DNA from: Chitinophagaceae bacterium
Lineage (GTDB): Bacteria; Bacteroidota; Bacteroidia; Chitinophagales; Chitinophagaceae
Direction of reading: 5' to 3'
NCBI GenBank assembly: GCA_004322425.1
Contig: SCVJ01000042.1
Location: forward strand, 1 to 64,000
Length of the DNA stretch: 64,000 nt
Below are positions 56,056 to 64,000 of the stretch, one piece after another. The notes beneath the pieces are model-generated. The model saw only the letters and a program-made list of their open reading frames with translations. It was not told where the DNA came from and did no database searches. A program made the position numbers and the translations under genes. Within the stretch, counting starts at the first letter, position 1; each line of letters starts with the position of its first letter.

Positions 56056-56982
56056 TTAATATTTTTTTTCTTCAATGGAATCAAGAATAGTGCAATAGCT
56101 CAAATAGCGTTCAATATTAATATTTTCTTTTTCAACTGCTTTTTTAATGGCGCAATCAAGTTCATTGATGTGTTGGCAATTATTGAACTGACAATCCATT
56201 AGCCTGATTCGCATTTCCGGAAAATAATGGGAGAGTTCTTGTTTTGAAATATTGGTTAATCCAAATTCCCGTAAACCCGGAGTGTCAATAATTTTTCCAT
56301 CAAATTTTAAATCATACATTTCAGAAAAAGTGGTTGTGTGCAAACCTTTGCCACTCCAACCACTAACTTCTTGTGTTTTGAGTGATAGTTTGGGACAAAG
56401 CAGATTGATAAGTGTTGATTTGCCTACACCACTATGCCCACTAAGTAAAGATGTTTTATTTTTTAAAAGAACTTCTAATTCGGAAAGATCTGTGTTTTCA
56501 ACTAAACTTGTTAATAGTACTTTATAACCGACAGCTTCGTACATTTTTTTGAGTGCTTCAAAATTTTGTTTCGTCTTTGAGTTGTGCAAATCGGCTTTAT
56601 TGAAAAGAATAATAGCCGGCACATGATACATTTCGCAAGCCACAACAAAACGATCAATAAATCCTTGCGATGTTTTGGGGTCCTTTAATGTTGCCATTAA
56701 AATTGATTGATCAAGATTGGAAGCAATAATATGTTGCTGATATTTTTTACTCGGCGATTGCCGATGAATATGATTTTTTCTTGGATAAATAGTAAAAATA
56801 GTAGCTGAATTTTCAAGCTCATTTTCAATTTCTATTTCTACTTCATCACCAACGGCTATTGGGTTTGTAGAACTAATTTCATCCAGTTTTAAAACACCTT
56901 TTATTCTAGCATTCCAAAACTTACCATTTTCATCTTTAACGTAATACCAGTTACCGGTAGATTTGTAAACAAGTGCCCTCAT
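56056..56982 (-). CDS. rsgA: Ribosome small-subunit-dependent GTPase A
   Basis: Circularly permuted GTPase that acts late in 30S subunit maturation. The G-motif order is permuted: NKADL (G4) comes before GHSGVGKSTLIN (G1), then the switch region with HTTTF and DTPGLREFG (G3). An OB fold precedes (GNWYYVKDENGKFWNARIKG). A C-terminal zinc knuckle is formed by CQFNNCQHINELDCAIKKAVE, with the Cys/His/Cys ligands. The 308-residue length is normal. It converges on the SUI1-like gene. Confidence 0.96.
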   Translation of the reverse strand: MRALVYKSTGNWYYVKDENGKFWNARIKGVLKLDEISSTNPIAVGDEVEIEIENELENSATIFTIYPRKNHIHRQSPSKKYQQHIIASNLDQSILMATLKDPKTSQGFIDRFVVACEMYHVPAIILFNKADLHNSKTKQNFEALKKMYEAVGYKVLLTSLVENTDLSELEVLLKNKTSLLSGHSGVGKSTLINLLCPKLSLKTQEVSGWSGKGLHTTTFSEMYDLKFDGKIIDTPGLREFGLTNISKQELSHYFPEMRIRLMDCQFNNCQHINELDCAIKKAVEKENINIERYLSYCTILDSIEEKKY

Positions 56983-57102
56983 TGTGATTTATTAATAATA
57001 AAGGATGAATTTGAGGAAAGATAAGAACAAATAATGTTCAGAAGTTTCTTTTAAAATTAACAATAAAAATATTTTGAATAACTTTCGTGTCAATTAATAG
57101 GT

Positions 57103-57546
57103 ATGAAAAAAGCATTTTTTTATATTTCTTTGTTTTTGATAATTATTTTAGGCGTTGATTCTTGTAAAAAGAAATATGTTCCTCCCACCAAAAAAGAGAT
57201 GCTAACAAGTACAACTTGGAAATTGGATAAAGTTGTAGCAGGCATCCTTGATATTACAACTAGTGTTCCCGCATGTGTAAAAGATAATATTTTCACTTTT
57301 GTTTCCAACGGAACTGGAACAGTAAATGAAGGAGCAATTCCTTGTACACCTCCCGCAGCACCAACTTTTAATTGGAGTTTTCAAAATAACGAAACAGAGC
57401 TGAATTTTTCTACAACATTAATTCCCGGCGGCTCTAGCACATTTACAATTGTAACACTAAGCCAGTCTAGTTTGGTTTTAGCACAACAAGTAACAATACC
57501 ACCGTCGCCATTGCCTGTTGCTGCAACGTTTACTTTTATTCATTAA
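57103..57546 (+). CDS. Lipocalin-like hypothetical lipoprotein
   Basis: A 147-residue protein with a lipoprotein signal (FYISLFLIIILGVDSC, Cys at about residue 21) followed by KKKYVPPTKKEML. The mature part, LTSTTWKLDKVVAGI, FTFVSNGTGTVNEG and FNWSFQNNETELNF, is the strand pattern of the lipocalin-like domains common in small Bacteroidota lipoproteins. The ligand is unknown. It lies between divergent rsgA and convergent nadE (6 bases between stops). It is probably at the inner leaflet of the outer membrane. Confidence 0.75.
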   Translation: MKKAFFYISLFLIIILGVDSCKKKYVPPTKKEMLTSTTWKLDKVVAGILDITTSVPACVKDNIFTFVSNGTGTVNEGAIPCTPPAAPTFNWSFQNNETELNFSTTLIPGGSSTFTIVTLSQSSLVLAQQVTIPPSPLPVAATFTFIH

Positions 57547-57552
57547 TAGGAA

Positions 57553-59256
57553 TTACATCAGATATTTTCCAACAATTGGAATTCTTCTTCCTGTTCCAAA
57601 TGATTTATTACTCACACGAAGAATAGGACAAAACTGATTGCGTTTGTATTCGTTGTGGTTTACAAGGTTTAAAATTTTAGATACAAGTTTGTTTTCAAAT
57701 CCTTGTGCAATAATTTCATTCGGACTTTTTCTCAACTCAATGTATTCATATAAAATTGTATCAAGTATTGAATACTCGGGCAAGCTATCGCTATCTTTTT
57801 GATTGTGCCTTAATTCTGCCGAAGGAGCTTTTGTAATAATGGAATGAGGAATAATTTCTTTTTCGCTGTTGATTAATTTTGCCAAGGCATAAATTTGTGT
57901 TTTATATAAATCACCTAAAACACTTATCCCGCCGGCCATATCGCCATACAAAGTTCCATAACCAGTTGCAAGTTCACTTTTGTTTGAAGTGTTCAAAAGA
58001 ATACTTCCAAATTTATTTGCCATCGCCATTAAAATAGTTCCTCTAATTCTGGCTTGAGCATTTTCTTCAGTAACATCAAAAGGTAAATCTTTAAAAATGG
58101 GCTTTAGTTCTTTTAAAATAGCATCAAAAATATTGGTGATAGAAATTATTTCATGGCGACATTCAAGATTTATACTTAATTGAGTAGCATCGGCAACCGA
58201 ATGATTAGTCGAAAATTCTGATGGCATGAGAATGGCAGAAACATTTTCTTTTCCTAGCGCTTCAGCGGCCAAAACTTGTGTAACGGCACTATCAATTCCG
58301 CCACTTGCTCCAAGGAGAGCTGTCGAAAATTTCATTTTTGAAAAATAGTCCCGAATGCCCAACACCAACGCTTTTCTAATTTCTAAAATATTTTTTTCGT
58401 TTGTTAAATAATCAAGTCGATTACCTTTTATGGCAATCTCTTTGGTAGAATAAAAATAAGTAGTGTCGCTATTTATAGTGGTGGTTTCAGGTTTAGAAAA
58501 TTGTGATATATCGAAAAGTTGATAATCTTCTTCAAAGTATTTCATTTCGAAAACTTTGTTTCCATTGCCATCGTATACCAAACTTCCACCATCGAAAATA
58601 ATTTCTGTTTGCGCACCAACAGCATTACAATACAACATGGGAATTTTGTATTTGACAGTATGTGCTTTTACAATACTATTACGAACAATATGTTGCCCAA
58701 CATTGAACGGAGAGGCGGAAACGTTAATCATAACATCGGGTTGTTGTAGCATCAACTTTTCCATCGGTGTAATTCGGTAGAGTGGATTGTCGCCCATGTT
58801 CCAGATGTCTTCACAAATAGTAATGGCTAATTTTTTTCCTTTGAAAGAAATTACATTCCATTCATTCGCCGGTTCAAAATATCGATTTTCATCAAAAATG
58901 TCATAATTGGGTAAAAGGGTTTTATGAATTTCTGCTTTTATTTCTTTATCGTATAGAAGATAAGCAGCATTAAAAAGTTCTTTACCTTCTTTTTGTTTAT
59001 TTCTAGAAGGAGCACCAATGATCACGCCAATTGTATCTGCAAATTGTTTGATTTCATCAATGGAGGAACAACACGAGTTGATGAAGTCATTAAATTCTAA
59101 AAAATCTCGTGGAGGATATCCACAAATACAGAGTTCGGGGAATACAACTAAATCGGCACCTTTTTGTTTTGCCCATAAAATTCCTTCGATAATTTTATTT
59201 CGATTGTATTCAAAATTTCCAATGTGATAATTCTGCTGGGCTAAAGCAATCTTCAT
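57553..59256 (-). CDS. nadE: Glutamine-dependent NAD+ synthetase
   Basis: Final step of NAD synthesis, amidating nicotinate adenine dinucleotide with glutamine-derived ammonia. The N-terminal nitrilase domain carries the Glu-Lys-Cys triad in VVFPELCICGYPPRDF (Glu41), HKTLLPNYDIFDE and ITICEDIW. The C-terminal synthetase has the PPi-loop GASGGIDSAVT, and LLNTSNKSELATGYGTLYGD follows. The 567 residues are a two-domain enzyme of usual size. A -7-like TAAATTTG lies on the minus strand at 59261-59268. Transcribed divergently from gldB. Confidence 0.95.
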   Translation of the reverse strand: MKIALAQQNYHIGNFEYNRNKIIEGILWAKQKGADLVVFPELCICGYPPRDFLEFNDFINSCCSSIDEIKQFADTIGVIIGAPSRNKQKEGKELFNAAYLLYDKEIKAEIHKTLLPNYDIFDENRYFEPANEWNVISFKGKKLAITICEDIWNMGDNPLYRITPMEKLMLQQPDVMINVSASPFNVGQHIVRNSIVKAHTVKYKIPMLYCNAVGAQTEIIFDGGSLVYDGNGNKVFEMKYFEEDYQLFDISQFSKPETTTINSDTTYFYSTKEIAIKGNRLDYLTNEKNILEIRKALVLGIRDYFSKMKFSTALLGASGGIDSAVTQVLAAEALGKENVSAILMPSEFSTNHSVADATQLSINLECRHEIISITNIFDAILKELKPIFKDLPFDVTEENAQARIRGTILMAMANKFGSILLNTSNKSELATGYGTLYGDMAGGISVLGDLYKTQIYALAKLINSEKEIIPHSIITKAPSAELRHNQKDSDSLPEYSILDTILYEYIELRKSPNEIIAQGFENKLVSKILNLVNHNEYKRNQFCPILRVSNKSFGTGRRIPIVGKYLM

Positions 59257-59323
59257 TCTACAAATTTAGCTTGTCTGTACTAAAAGACTTCAGAATCTTG
59301 TTTACTTTATCTTCGTAATTACG

Positions 59324-60358
59324 ATGAAACCTATTTTATTTTGTCTGTTCCTCCTAAGCTGTTTTTGCTCTTGCAACGAAGAAAGTGAAATACCCGATGT
59401 TTCTTCCATCAAGTCCGAAGTTGTTGTACACCGATTTGAAATAGATTTTTTTGTAATGGACACAGTTTTGCTGGAAAAGTCACTTCAAGAATTACATCAA
59501 AAATATCCCGAATTAACACCCATTTTCTTGCAACAGATTCTTGGCTTGGATCCATCAAATATTGATTCGGGCATAAAAAATTTCATCCAGTTAAGTGGTT
59601 CACTTCAAAAAGCTACACAAACAGAGTTTGATAATTTTTCACTGATTCAACAGGAGTTTGAAAACACATTCCGGTTTGTAAAATATTATTTTCCGGAGTA
59701 CAAAATTCCTCCAGTAATTACTTTGTTGGGACCAGTTGATGTTATGGCACAAACAGCTTCGGGTGAATCTAGTCCAAATTTTATTGGGCCCAATTTTATT
59801 GGCATTAACCTTCAATTTTATTTAGGAAAAAGTTTTCCACTGTACAGCGATAATTATTTTGTAACGCAAGTGGCACCGCTTTATCGAAGCCGTCGATTTG
59901 AAAAAAATTATATGGTAGCTGATGTGATGAAATTAGTGGTGGACGATTTTTTCCCAGATAATAGTTTGGGTAAAAATTTGATGGAACAAATAATTGAAAA
60001 AGGAAAGCAGGCTTGGTTGTTGGACAAATTGATGCCTACTACGGCCGATTCTATCAAAACAGGATACACACAAAATCAGCTGAATTGGTGTTTGGAAAAC
60101 GAAGGAATGATTTGGAATTATTTACTCAACAACGAAAAAAATATTTATACAACTGACCCAACTATCATTCAAACCTATATTGGTGAAGCACCTTTTACGG
60201 CAGTATTCCCGCAAGCTTCTCCCGGAAATATTGGTGTATGGGTTGGTCGTCAGATTTTGAAAAAATTTGTAGAGAAGAATTCAACACTTTCAATTCAGGA
60301 AGTGATGCAAGCCGATGCTTTAAAAATTTTGCAGGGAGCCAAGTACAAACCCAAGTAA
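59324..60358 (+). CDS. gldB: GldB-like gliding motility lipoprotein
   Basis: A 344-residue lipoprotein (signal ILFCLFLLSCFCSC; Cys at about residue 17). The body matches GldB: HRFEIDFFVMDT, LHQKYPELTPIFLQQILG, NFIGINLQFYLGKSFPLY, RRFEKNYMVADVMKLVVDDF and GQIL-type end (VGRQILKKFVEKN). In Flavobacterium gldB is needed for gliding and lies near nadE, as here (divergent, 67 bases). gldC, its usual neighbour there, is absent; apaG converges instead. A promoter-like TATCTTCG lies 8 bases upstream of the ATG. Its molecular role is unknown; it has distant resemblance to zinc peptidase folds. Confidence 0.85.
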   Translation: MKPILFCLFLLSCFCSCNEESEIPDVSSIKSEVVVHRFEIDFFVMDTVLLEKSLQELHQKYPELTPIFLQQILGLDPSNIDSGIKNFIQLSGSLQKATQTEFDNFSLIQQEFENTFRFVKYYFPEYKIPPVITLLGPVDVMAQTASGESSPNFIGPNFIGINLQFYLGKSFPLYSDNYFVTQVAPLYRSRRFEKNYMVADVMKLVVDDFFPDNSLGKNLMEQIIEKGKQAWLLDKLMPTTADSIKTGYTQNQLNWCLENEGMIWNYLLNNEKNIYTTDPTIIQTYIGEAPFTAVFPQASPGNIGVWVGRQILKKFVEKNSTLSIQEVMQADALKILQGAKYKPK

Positions 60359-60372
60359 TGTAAAAGCTGTGT

Positions 60373-60759
60373 TTAATTATTTTTATGAGGTACAATCATT
60401 ACAAAAGCCGGAATATTAACATCGAACATTTGTTTTGAATTTAGATTTTCCATTTGATAGGAGCCCGACATTTTTCCAATTTCTGTTTGCAAATTACAAC
60501 CACTAACATATTGATATTTTTCTCCGGGAGCTATAATGGGCTGTACGCCAACTACACCTTCACCTTCAACTTCCCGATGGGTGCTATTGCTGTCGAAAAT
60601 ATACCAATGACGGCGGTGTAACTTAATAGGGAATGAATTATGATTTTCAATAAATATCCGATACGCAAACATAAATTCTGACTGAAGCGGATTGCTATAA
60701 TCCTGCTGATAAAAAGTCTCAACACTTATTTCAACACCTTCAGAAATTAAATTAACCAT
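60373..60759 (-). CDS. apaG: ApaG-family protein
   Basis: A 128-residue single-domain beta-sandwich protein. The family segments are seen: VEISVETFYQQDYSNP at the start, FAYRIFIENHNSFPIKLHRRHWYIFDS, then EGEGVVGVQPIIAPGEKYQYVSGC and GSYQMEN. ApaG proteins have a fibronectin-like fold. The E. coli member is linked to Ap4A and cobalt/magnesium resistance phenotypes, but its biochemical role is unsettled. It converges on gldB with 14 bases between stops. Confidence 0.92.
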   Translation of the reverse strand: MVNLISEGVEISVETFYQQDYSNPLQSEFMFAYRIFIENHNSFPIKLHRRHWYIFDSNSTHREVEGEGVVGVQPIIAPGEKYQYVSGCNLQTEIGKMSGSYQMENLNSKQMFDVNIPAFVMIVPHKNN

Positions 60760-60860
60760 GGTGGCATTTTTGTAAAAGTAAAAAAATATCTACTAAGAAC
60801 TCGTTAATTTTTACACACAATTTAGCGTACGGGCAAGGAAAAATTCTTTTTAGGAATAGA

Positions 60861-61055
60861 TTAAATTTTAAATTTTTTTGCTTTTGAAGCAGACTTCATG
60901 GCAGCAGGATTGCCACTTAAAATTTTTTCTGCACCTACATTTTTACCGTCGGTTGGGCATCCATATTTTGGAGCAAACAGTTTGTTCCAAACCGAACACG
61001 AAGACAATAAAAAAACCATCGCGCTAATAACGAGGAGAAATTTTATTTTTTTCAT
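60861..61055 (-). CDS. Small lipoprotein
   Basis: A 64-residue protein: signal peptide KIKFLLVISAMVFLLSSC with a canonical lipobox (LLSSC, Cys at about residue 20). The mature part has only some 44 residues (KYGCPTDGKNVGAEKILSG), ending in a Lys-rich tail. The core CPTDGKNVGAEKIL looks like a conserved motif seen in short Bacteroidota lipoproteins. It stands alone between apaG and the carbonic-anhydrase-like gene (101 and 75 bases). No function recognised. Confidence 0.75.
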   Translation of the reverse strand: MKKIKFLLVISAMVFLLSSCSVWNKLFAPKYGCPTDGKNVGAEKILSGNPAAMKSASKAKKFKI

Positions 61056-61130
61056 ATCCTAAATTATTCAGTTATAATTGTTTCTATAACGAAAATATTC
61101 ATTAGATATTTCGTTTGAAATTAAGTTTGA

Positions 61131-61664
61131 TTATTCTGGCTTCTGTGTTGGCGATCGAAACCAATCGGCATATTTTACATATTTATTGGCAATTCGATTA
61201 ATTTCTCCACTTATCATTTCGGGCGAAATATTTTTTGTTCTTTTTGCTGGTACGCCGGCATAAATACTACCCGCTTCACATATAGTTCCTTCCAGCACTA
61301 CAGCGCCTGCCGCAATAATTGTATTGCTGTGCACCACAGCTCCATCCATTATTATGGCTCCCATGCCTATCAAAACATTATCGAGTATCGTGCATCCGTG
61401 TACAATCGCATTGTGGCCGATGGAAACATTATTTCCAATACTAGTTCCAAATCGCTGATAAGTGCAATGAATACACGCTCCGTCTTGTACGTTAACTTTA
61501 TTTCCAAGTTTAATAAAATTTACATCACCCCGAACAACAGCATTAAACCAAAAGCTGCAATCATCTCCAGCTGTTACATTTCCCACAAGAGTAGCATTGG
61601 GTGCAATAAAACAGTTATTGCCCATTTGCGGATATTTATCTTCTACGGAAAGGATTACTGGCAT
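61131..61664 (-). CDS. Gamma-class carbonic anhydrase family protein
   Basis: A 177-residue left-handed beta-helix protein. The repeats include FIAPNATLVGNVTAGDDCSFW, VVRGDVNFIKLGNKVNVQDGA and IIAAGAVVLEGTICEAGSIY. The three zinc histidines of the family are in place: His in CIHCTY and the two in SIGHNAIVHGC. The conserved Arg in VVRGD is also present. Members are either true carbonic anhydrases or related metal-binding acyltransferase-like proteins, which sequence alone cannot separate. It is divergent from the aminotransferase gene, with 95 bases between starts. Confidence 0.9.
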   Translation of the reverse strand: MPVILSVEDKYPQMGNNCFIAPNATLVGNVTAGDDCSFWFNAVVRGDVNFIKLGNKVNVQDGACIHCTYQRFGTSIGNNVSIGHNAIVHGCTILDNVLIGMGAIIMDGAVVHSNTIIAAGAVVLEGTICEAGSIYAGVPAKRTKNISPEMISGEINRIANKYVKYADWFRSPTQKPE

Positions 61665-61759
61665 GAAAAGAGATTTAAGTTTGTTTGCAAATTAGATAAT
61701 TTTTCTGCAACTCATTTAATCGGATCAATTAAAAATTCTTTTACATCTTTGTGCATAGT

Positions 61760-62944
61760 ATGAATCAACGGGAATTATTTTATCAGCACATTGCTCAAAC
61801 CTCCACTGCGCCAATGGCATTGGAAATTGAAAAAGCTTCAGGCTGTGTTTTGACGGATAAGAATAAAAAAAAATATCTTGATTTAATTGGCGGAATCAGT
61901 GTAGCCAATATCGGACATCGGCATCCCAAAGTGATTGCCGCTATAAAAAAACAGTTGAATGCCTACTTGCACATTATGGTGTATGGCGAATTTATAGAAA
62001 CACCACAAGTTCAATTCGCCCAACTTCTAACTCAACACTTACCACAAACACTGAACTCAGTTTACTTTACAAACTCAGGTGCCGAAGCAACTGAAGGGGC
62101 TATGAAATTGGCAAAGAGAGTTACAGGGAGAACAGAAATTATTGCTTTCAATAAGTCGTATCACGGATCTACACAAGGAGCTTTGAGTGTTATGGGAGAT
62201 GAATATTGGCGAAATGCTTTTCGTCCACTTTTACCCGATGTATTGCATTTGGAATACAATTCTTTTACAGTATTGGAAAATATTACAGAGCGTACAGCCT
62301 GTGTTATTGCAGAAACTGTGCAGGCTGAAGCTGGAATAATTGTTCCTTCAAAAGAATGGATGATGGCGTTACGAAAAAAATGCACTCAAGTAGGAGCACT
62401 TTTAATTCTTGATGAAATACAAACAGGATTTGGAAGAACAGGAAAGCTTTGGGGATTTGAACATTTTGAAATTGTTCCAGATATAGTTTTACTCGGCAAA
62501 GCCTTGGGTGGCGGTTTGCCGATGGGGGCATTCATTGCTGATAAAAAATTGATGGATCAGTTAGCCGAAAATCCACTGTTGGGACATATTACCACATTCG
62601 GCGGACATCCAGTTTGTTGTGCAGCTGGTATGGCAGCATTCAATGTTTTGCAGGAAGAAAAGTTGATGGAGGAGATTACAAAAAAAGAAAAATTATTTCT
62701 TTCATTATTGAATCACCCTAAAATAAAAGTAGTTCGCTCTTTTGGGTTGTGGTTGGCAATAGAGTTTGAATCGTTTGAAATAAATAAGAAAGTAATTGAT
62801 GCTTGTATCGAAAACGGATTAGTTACCGATTGGTTTTTGTTTTCTTCCAATTGTTTAAGAATTTCACCACCGCTTATTATTAGTGAAAAAGAAATTATTT
62901 CGGCTTGTAAGAAAATTATGAAAATATTAAAGAGAAGAAGCTAA
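61760..62944 (+). CDS. Class III (ornithine/acetylornithine-type) aminotransferase
   Basis: PLP-dependent omega-aminotransferase of 394 residues. Visible are FTNSGAEATEGAMKLAKRVTG (PLP phosphate), SYHGSTQGALSVMG, ILDEIQTGFGRTGKLWGFEHF (the PLP-ring Asp) and the PLP Lys in LLGKALGGGLPMGAF, then TTFGGHPVCCAAG. The ATG at 61760 is chosen over a GTG three codons earlier. The substrate (acetylornithine, ornithine, 4-aminobutyrate or other) cannot be fixed from sequence, and no arginine genes are beside it. It converges on the RidA-like gene with 12 bases between stops. Confidence 0.9.
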   Translation: MNQRELFYQHIAQTSTAPMALEIEKASGCVLTDKNKKKYLDLIGGISVANIGHRHPKVIAAIKKQLNAYLHIMVYGEFIETPQVQFAQLLTQHLPQTLNSVYFTNSGAEATEGAMKLAKRVTGRTEIIAFNKSYHGSTQGALSVMGDEYWRNAFRPLLPDVLHLEYNSFTVLENITERTACVIAETVQAEAGIIVPSKEWMMALRKKCTQVGALLILDEIQTGFGRTGKLWGFEHFEIVPDIVLLGKALGGGLPMGAFIADKKLMDQLAENPLLGHITTFGGHPVCCAAGMAAFNVLQEEKLMEEITKKEKLFLSLLNHPKIKVVRSFGLWLAIEFESFEINKKVIDACIENGLVTDWFLFSSNCLRISPPLIISEKEIISACKKIMKILKRRS

Positions 62945-62956
62945 CTTTTTGTAAAC

Positions 62957-63481
62957 TCAATTTTCAACTTCCACAATTACTTCCACTTCTACTGCAATTC
63001 CGGATGGTAATGAATTCATTCCAACTGCCGATCTTGCATGTTTACCTTTTTCGCCAAAAATTTCTACCATAAAATCTGAATATCCATTTATAACCTTTGG
63101 ATGATTCGTAAAATCATCGGTAGCATTTACCATTCCCAACACTTTTACAATTCGCTTTACTTTATTTAAGTTTCCTAGCTCTGCTTTTAAAACAGAAATG
63201 TGATTTATGGCAACTAACCGAGCTGCTTCATAACCTTGTTCTAAAGTTAAGTCTCGACCAACCTTTCCAATTATTATACTACCATCGGGTTTGTTCGGTC
63301 CTTTCCCTGAAAGAAATAAAAGGTTTCCCACACGAATTACATTCACATAATTTCCAATGGGCTGAGAAGTTGCAGTTAAAATAATACCCTTGTCTTTTAG
63401 TTTTTGTTCCGGATCTTGAGCAATTAAATAAGATGGCATAAAGAGAAGTGTTATTAAAATAGAAAGTAAATATTTTTTCAT
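62957..63481 (-). CDS. Exported RidA/YjgF-family protein
   Basis: A 174-residue protein from the ATG at 63481. The signal peptide KKYLLSILITLLFMPSYLIAQ is followed by a complete RidA-like domain: TATSQPIGNYVNVIRVGNLLFLSGKGP, TLEQGYEAARLVAINHISVLKAELGNLN, VKVLGMVNATDDF and the end ARSAVGMNSLPSGIAVEVEVIVEVE. The typical RidA arginine (xRxAVGxxxLP) is present. Most RidA proteins are cytosolic enamine/imine deaminases, so export is unusual. Its ATG overlaps the stop of the upstream glycerol-facilitator gene (ATGA), so the two are translationally coupled. Substrate unknown. Confidence 0.85.
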   Translation of the reverse strand: MKKYLLSILITLLFMPSYLIAQDPEQKLKDKGIILTATSQPIGNYVNVIRVGNLLFLSGKGPNKPDGSIIIGKVGRDLTLEQGYEAARLVAINHISVLKAELGNLNKVKRIVKVLGMVNATDDFTNHPKVINGYSDFMVEIFGEKGKHARSAVGMNSLPSGIAVEVEVIVEVEN

Positions 63482-64000
63482 GCAATACTTGTGTAAAGAA
63501 AAACAGCTAATAAAGCACCAAGAATTGGGCCCACTACAGGAATCCAAGAATAACTCCAATCACTATTTCCTTTATTTTTTATGGGTAAAATGAAATGAGC
63601 AATTCGAGGGCCTAAATCTCTTGCAGGATTAATTGCATAACCAGTAGGTCCACCCAGCGATAGCCCAATTCCTAACAACAACAAAGCAACGGGTAACGCA
63701 TCTAGTGTACCTAAAGTTGCAGCAGAAGGAGTCATGGCCATTACTCCAAATACTAGAATAAATGTCCCAAGTGTTTCAGTGAAAAAATTTGTAAAGGAAT
63801 TTCTAATAGCTGGGCCGGTACAAAAAACAGCAAGTTTAGCAGCCGTATCATTTGTTTCGTCAAAATGTTGTTTGTAAGCAATCCATACAATTGTAGTGCC
63901 TACTATTGCGCCAGTAAATTGAGCTATCAAATAAGGAATAAGTAAATGCGAGTCAAATCCATTTAATGCAGTCATAGCAATAGTTACAGCTGGGTTCAAA
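63478..64000 (-). CDS. MIP-family channel, glycerol-facilitator type (5' end beyond window)
   Basis: Partial: the reading frame continues past the right window edge, and the visible part starts inside the first NPA motif (LNPAVTIAM). Five hydrophobic segments and the second motif NPARDLGPR (Asp after NPAR, as in GlpF-type channels rather than strict water channels) are seen. GGPTGYAINPARDLG and the end IPVVGPILGALLAVFLYT are characteristic. The N-terminal helix or helices are missing. It probably carries glycerol or similar small polyols through the inner membrane. The exported RidA-like gene follows with an ATGA overlap; no glycerol kinase is visible. Confidence 0.88.
   Translation of the reverse strand, partial: LNPAVTIAMTALNGFDSHLLIPYLIAQFTGAIVGTTIVWIAYKQHFDETNDTAAKLAVFCTGPAIRNSFTNFFTETLGTFILVFGVMAMTPSAATLGTLDALPVALLLLGIGLSLGGPTGYAINPARDLGPRIAHFILPIKNKGNSDWSYSWIPVVGPILGALLAVFLYTSIA

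Overview
The window reads as a chromosomal segment of a Bacteroidota bacterium, most likely Chitinophagales/Chitinophagaceae-like. Four things point there: AT-rich DNA, Bacteroidota -7 elements (TAnnTTTG) before several operons, the type IX secretion/gliding genes gldK-gldL-gldM-gldN plus gldA and gldB, and TonB-dependent receptors with UpxY- and Haem_bd-type proteins. I saw no phage, IS element, transposase, CRISPR array or rRNA; this looks like ordinary, densely packed chromosome.

Layout. 1-3.8 kb: end of a membrane-fusion protein and its RND efflux pump, closed by a bidirectional terminator. 4-6.5 kb: a gamma-alpha fused 2-oxoacid:ferredoxin oxidoreductase subunit (no beta subunit beside it) tail-to-tail with endonuclease III. 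6.7-11.4 kb (minus): a compact run MFS transporter / small membrane protein / gldA / enolase / DivIC-like protein / small acidic protein, ending in a terminator. 11.5-16.8 kb: acetyl-CoA synthetase, an exported barrel-like protein, Kbl and an HGSNAT-like acyltransferase. 16.9-24.3 kb: a surface-polysaccharide precursor block (hexapeptide acetyltransferase, UpxY antiterminator, rfbB, rfbA, membrane-bound NDP-sugar dehydratase, gmd, fcl) without glycosyltransferases. 24.3-27.3 kb (minus): tRNA-Arg(CCG), marC and a BtuB-like receptor behind a cobalamin riboswitch. 27.4-32.8 kb: amino-acid permease with a Cys/Met-family PLP enzyme, then a TolC-adaptor pair. 32.8-40.7 kb: gpsA, hemW, an Omp85 protein, DUF4271, hemD and a DUF255 protein. 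40.8-45.7 kb: the T9SS core gldKLMN, whose terminator lies inside the 3' end of uvrC on the other strand. 47.5-50.4 kb (minus): an ECF sigma factor, a small membrane protein and a 453-residue protein with an inner-membrane anchor and an outer-membrane-barrel-like C-terminus, then a lipoprotein. 50.5-53.2 kb (minus): haem-type TonB receptor plus CxxCH haem-binding protein. 53.2-64 kb: gpmI, nadC, SUI1/YciH, rsgA, nadE, gldB, apaG, lipoproteins, gamma-carbonic anhydrase, class III aminotransferase, an exported RidA-like protein and a glycerol-facilitator gene cut by the window edge.

How it fits together. Envelope biology dominates: protein export and gliding (gldA, gldB, gldKLMN), beta-barrel assembly (Omp85), B12 and haem capture, efflux, and activated deoxysugars for a surface glycan. 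Housekeeping genes (glycolysis: eno, gpmI; NAD synthesis: nadC, nadE; tetrapyrroles: hemD, hemW; repair: nth, uvrC) are interleaved. The most interesting item is the ECF sigma / dual-membrane anti-sigma-like pair at 48.2-50.4 kb. Its domain order matches the recently recognised Dma (dual membrane-spanning anti-sigma) design of Bacteroidota and suggests a regulator that could sense the outer membrane directly.
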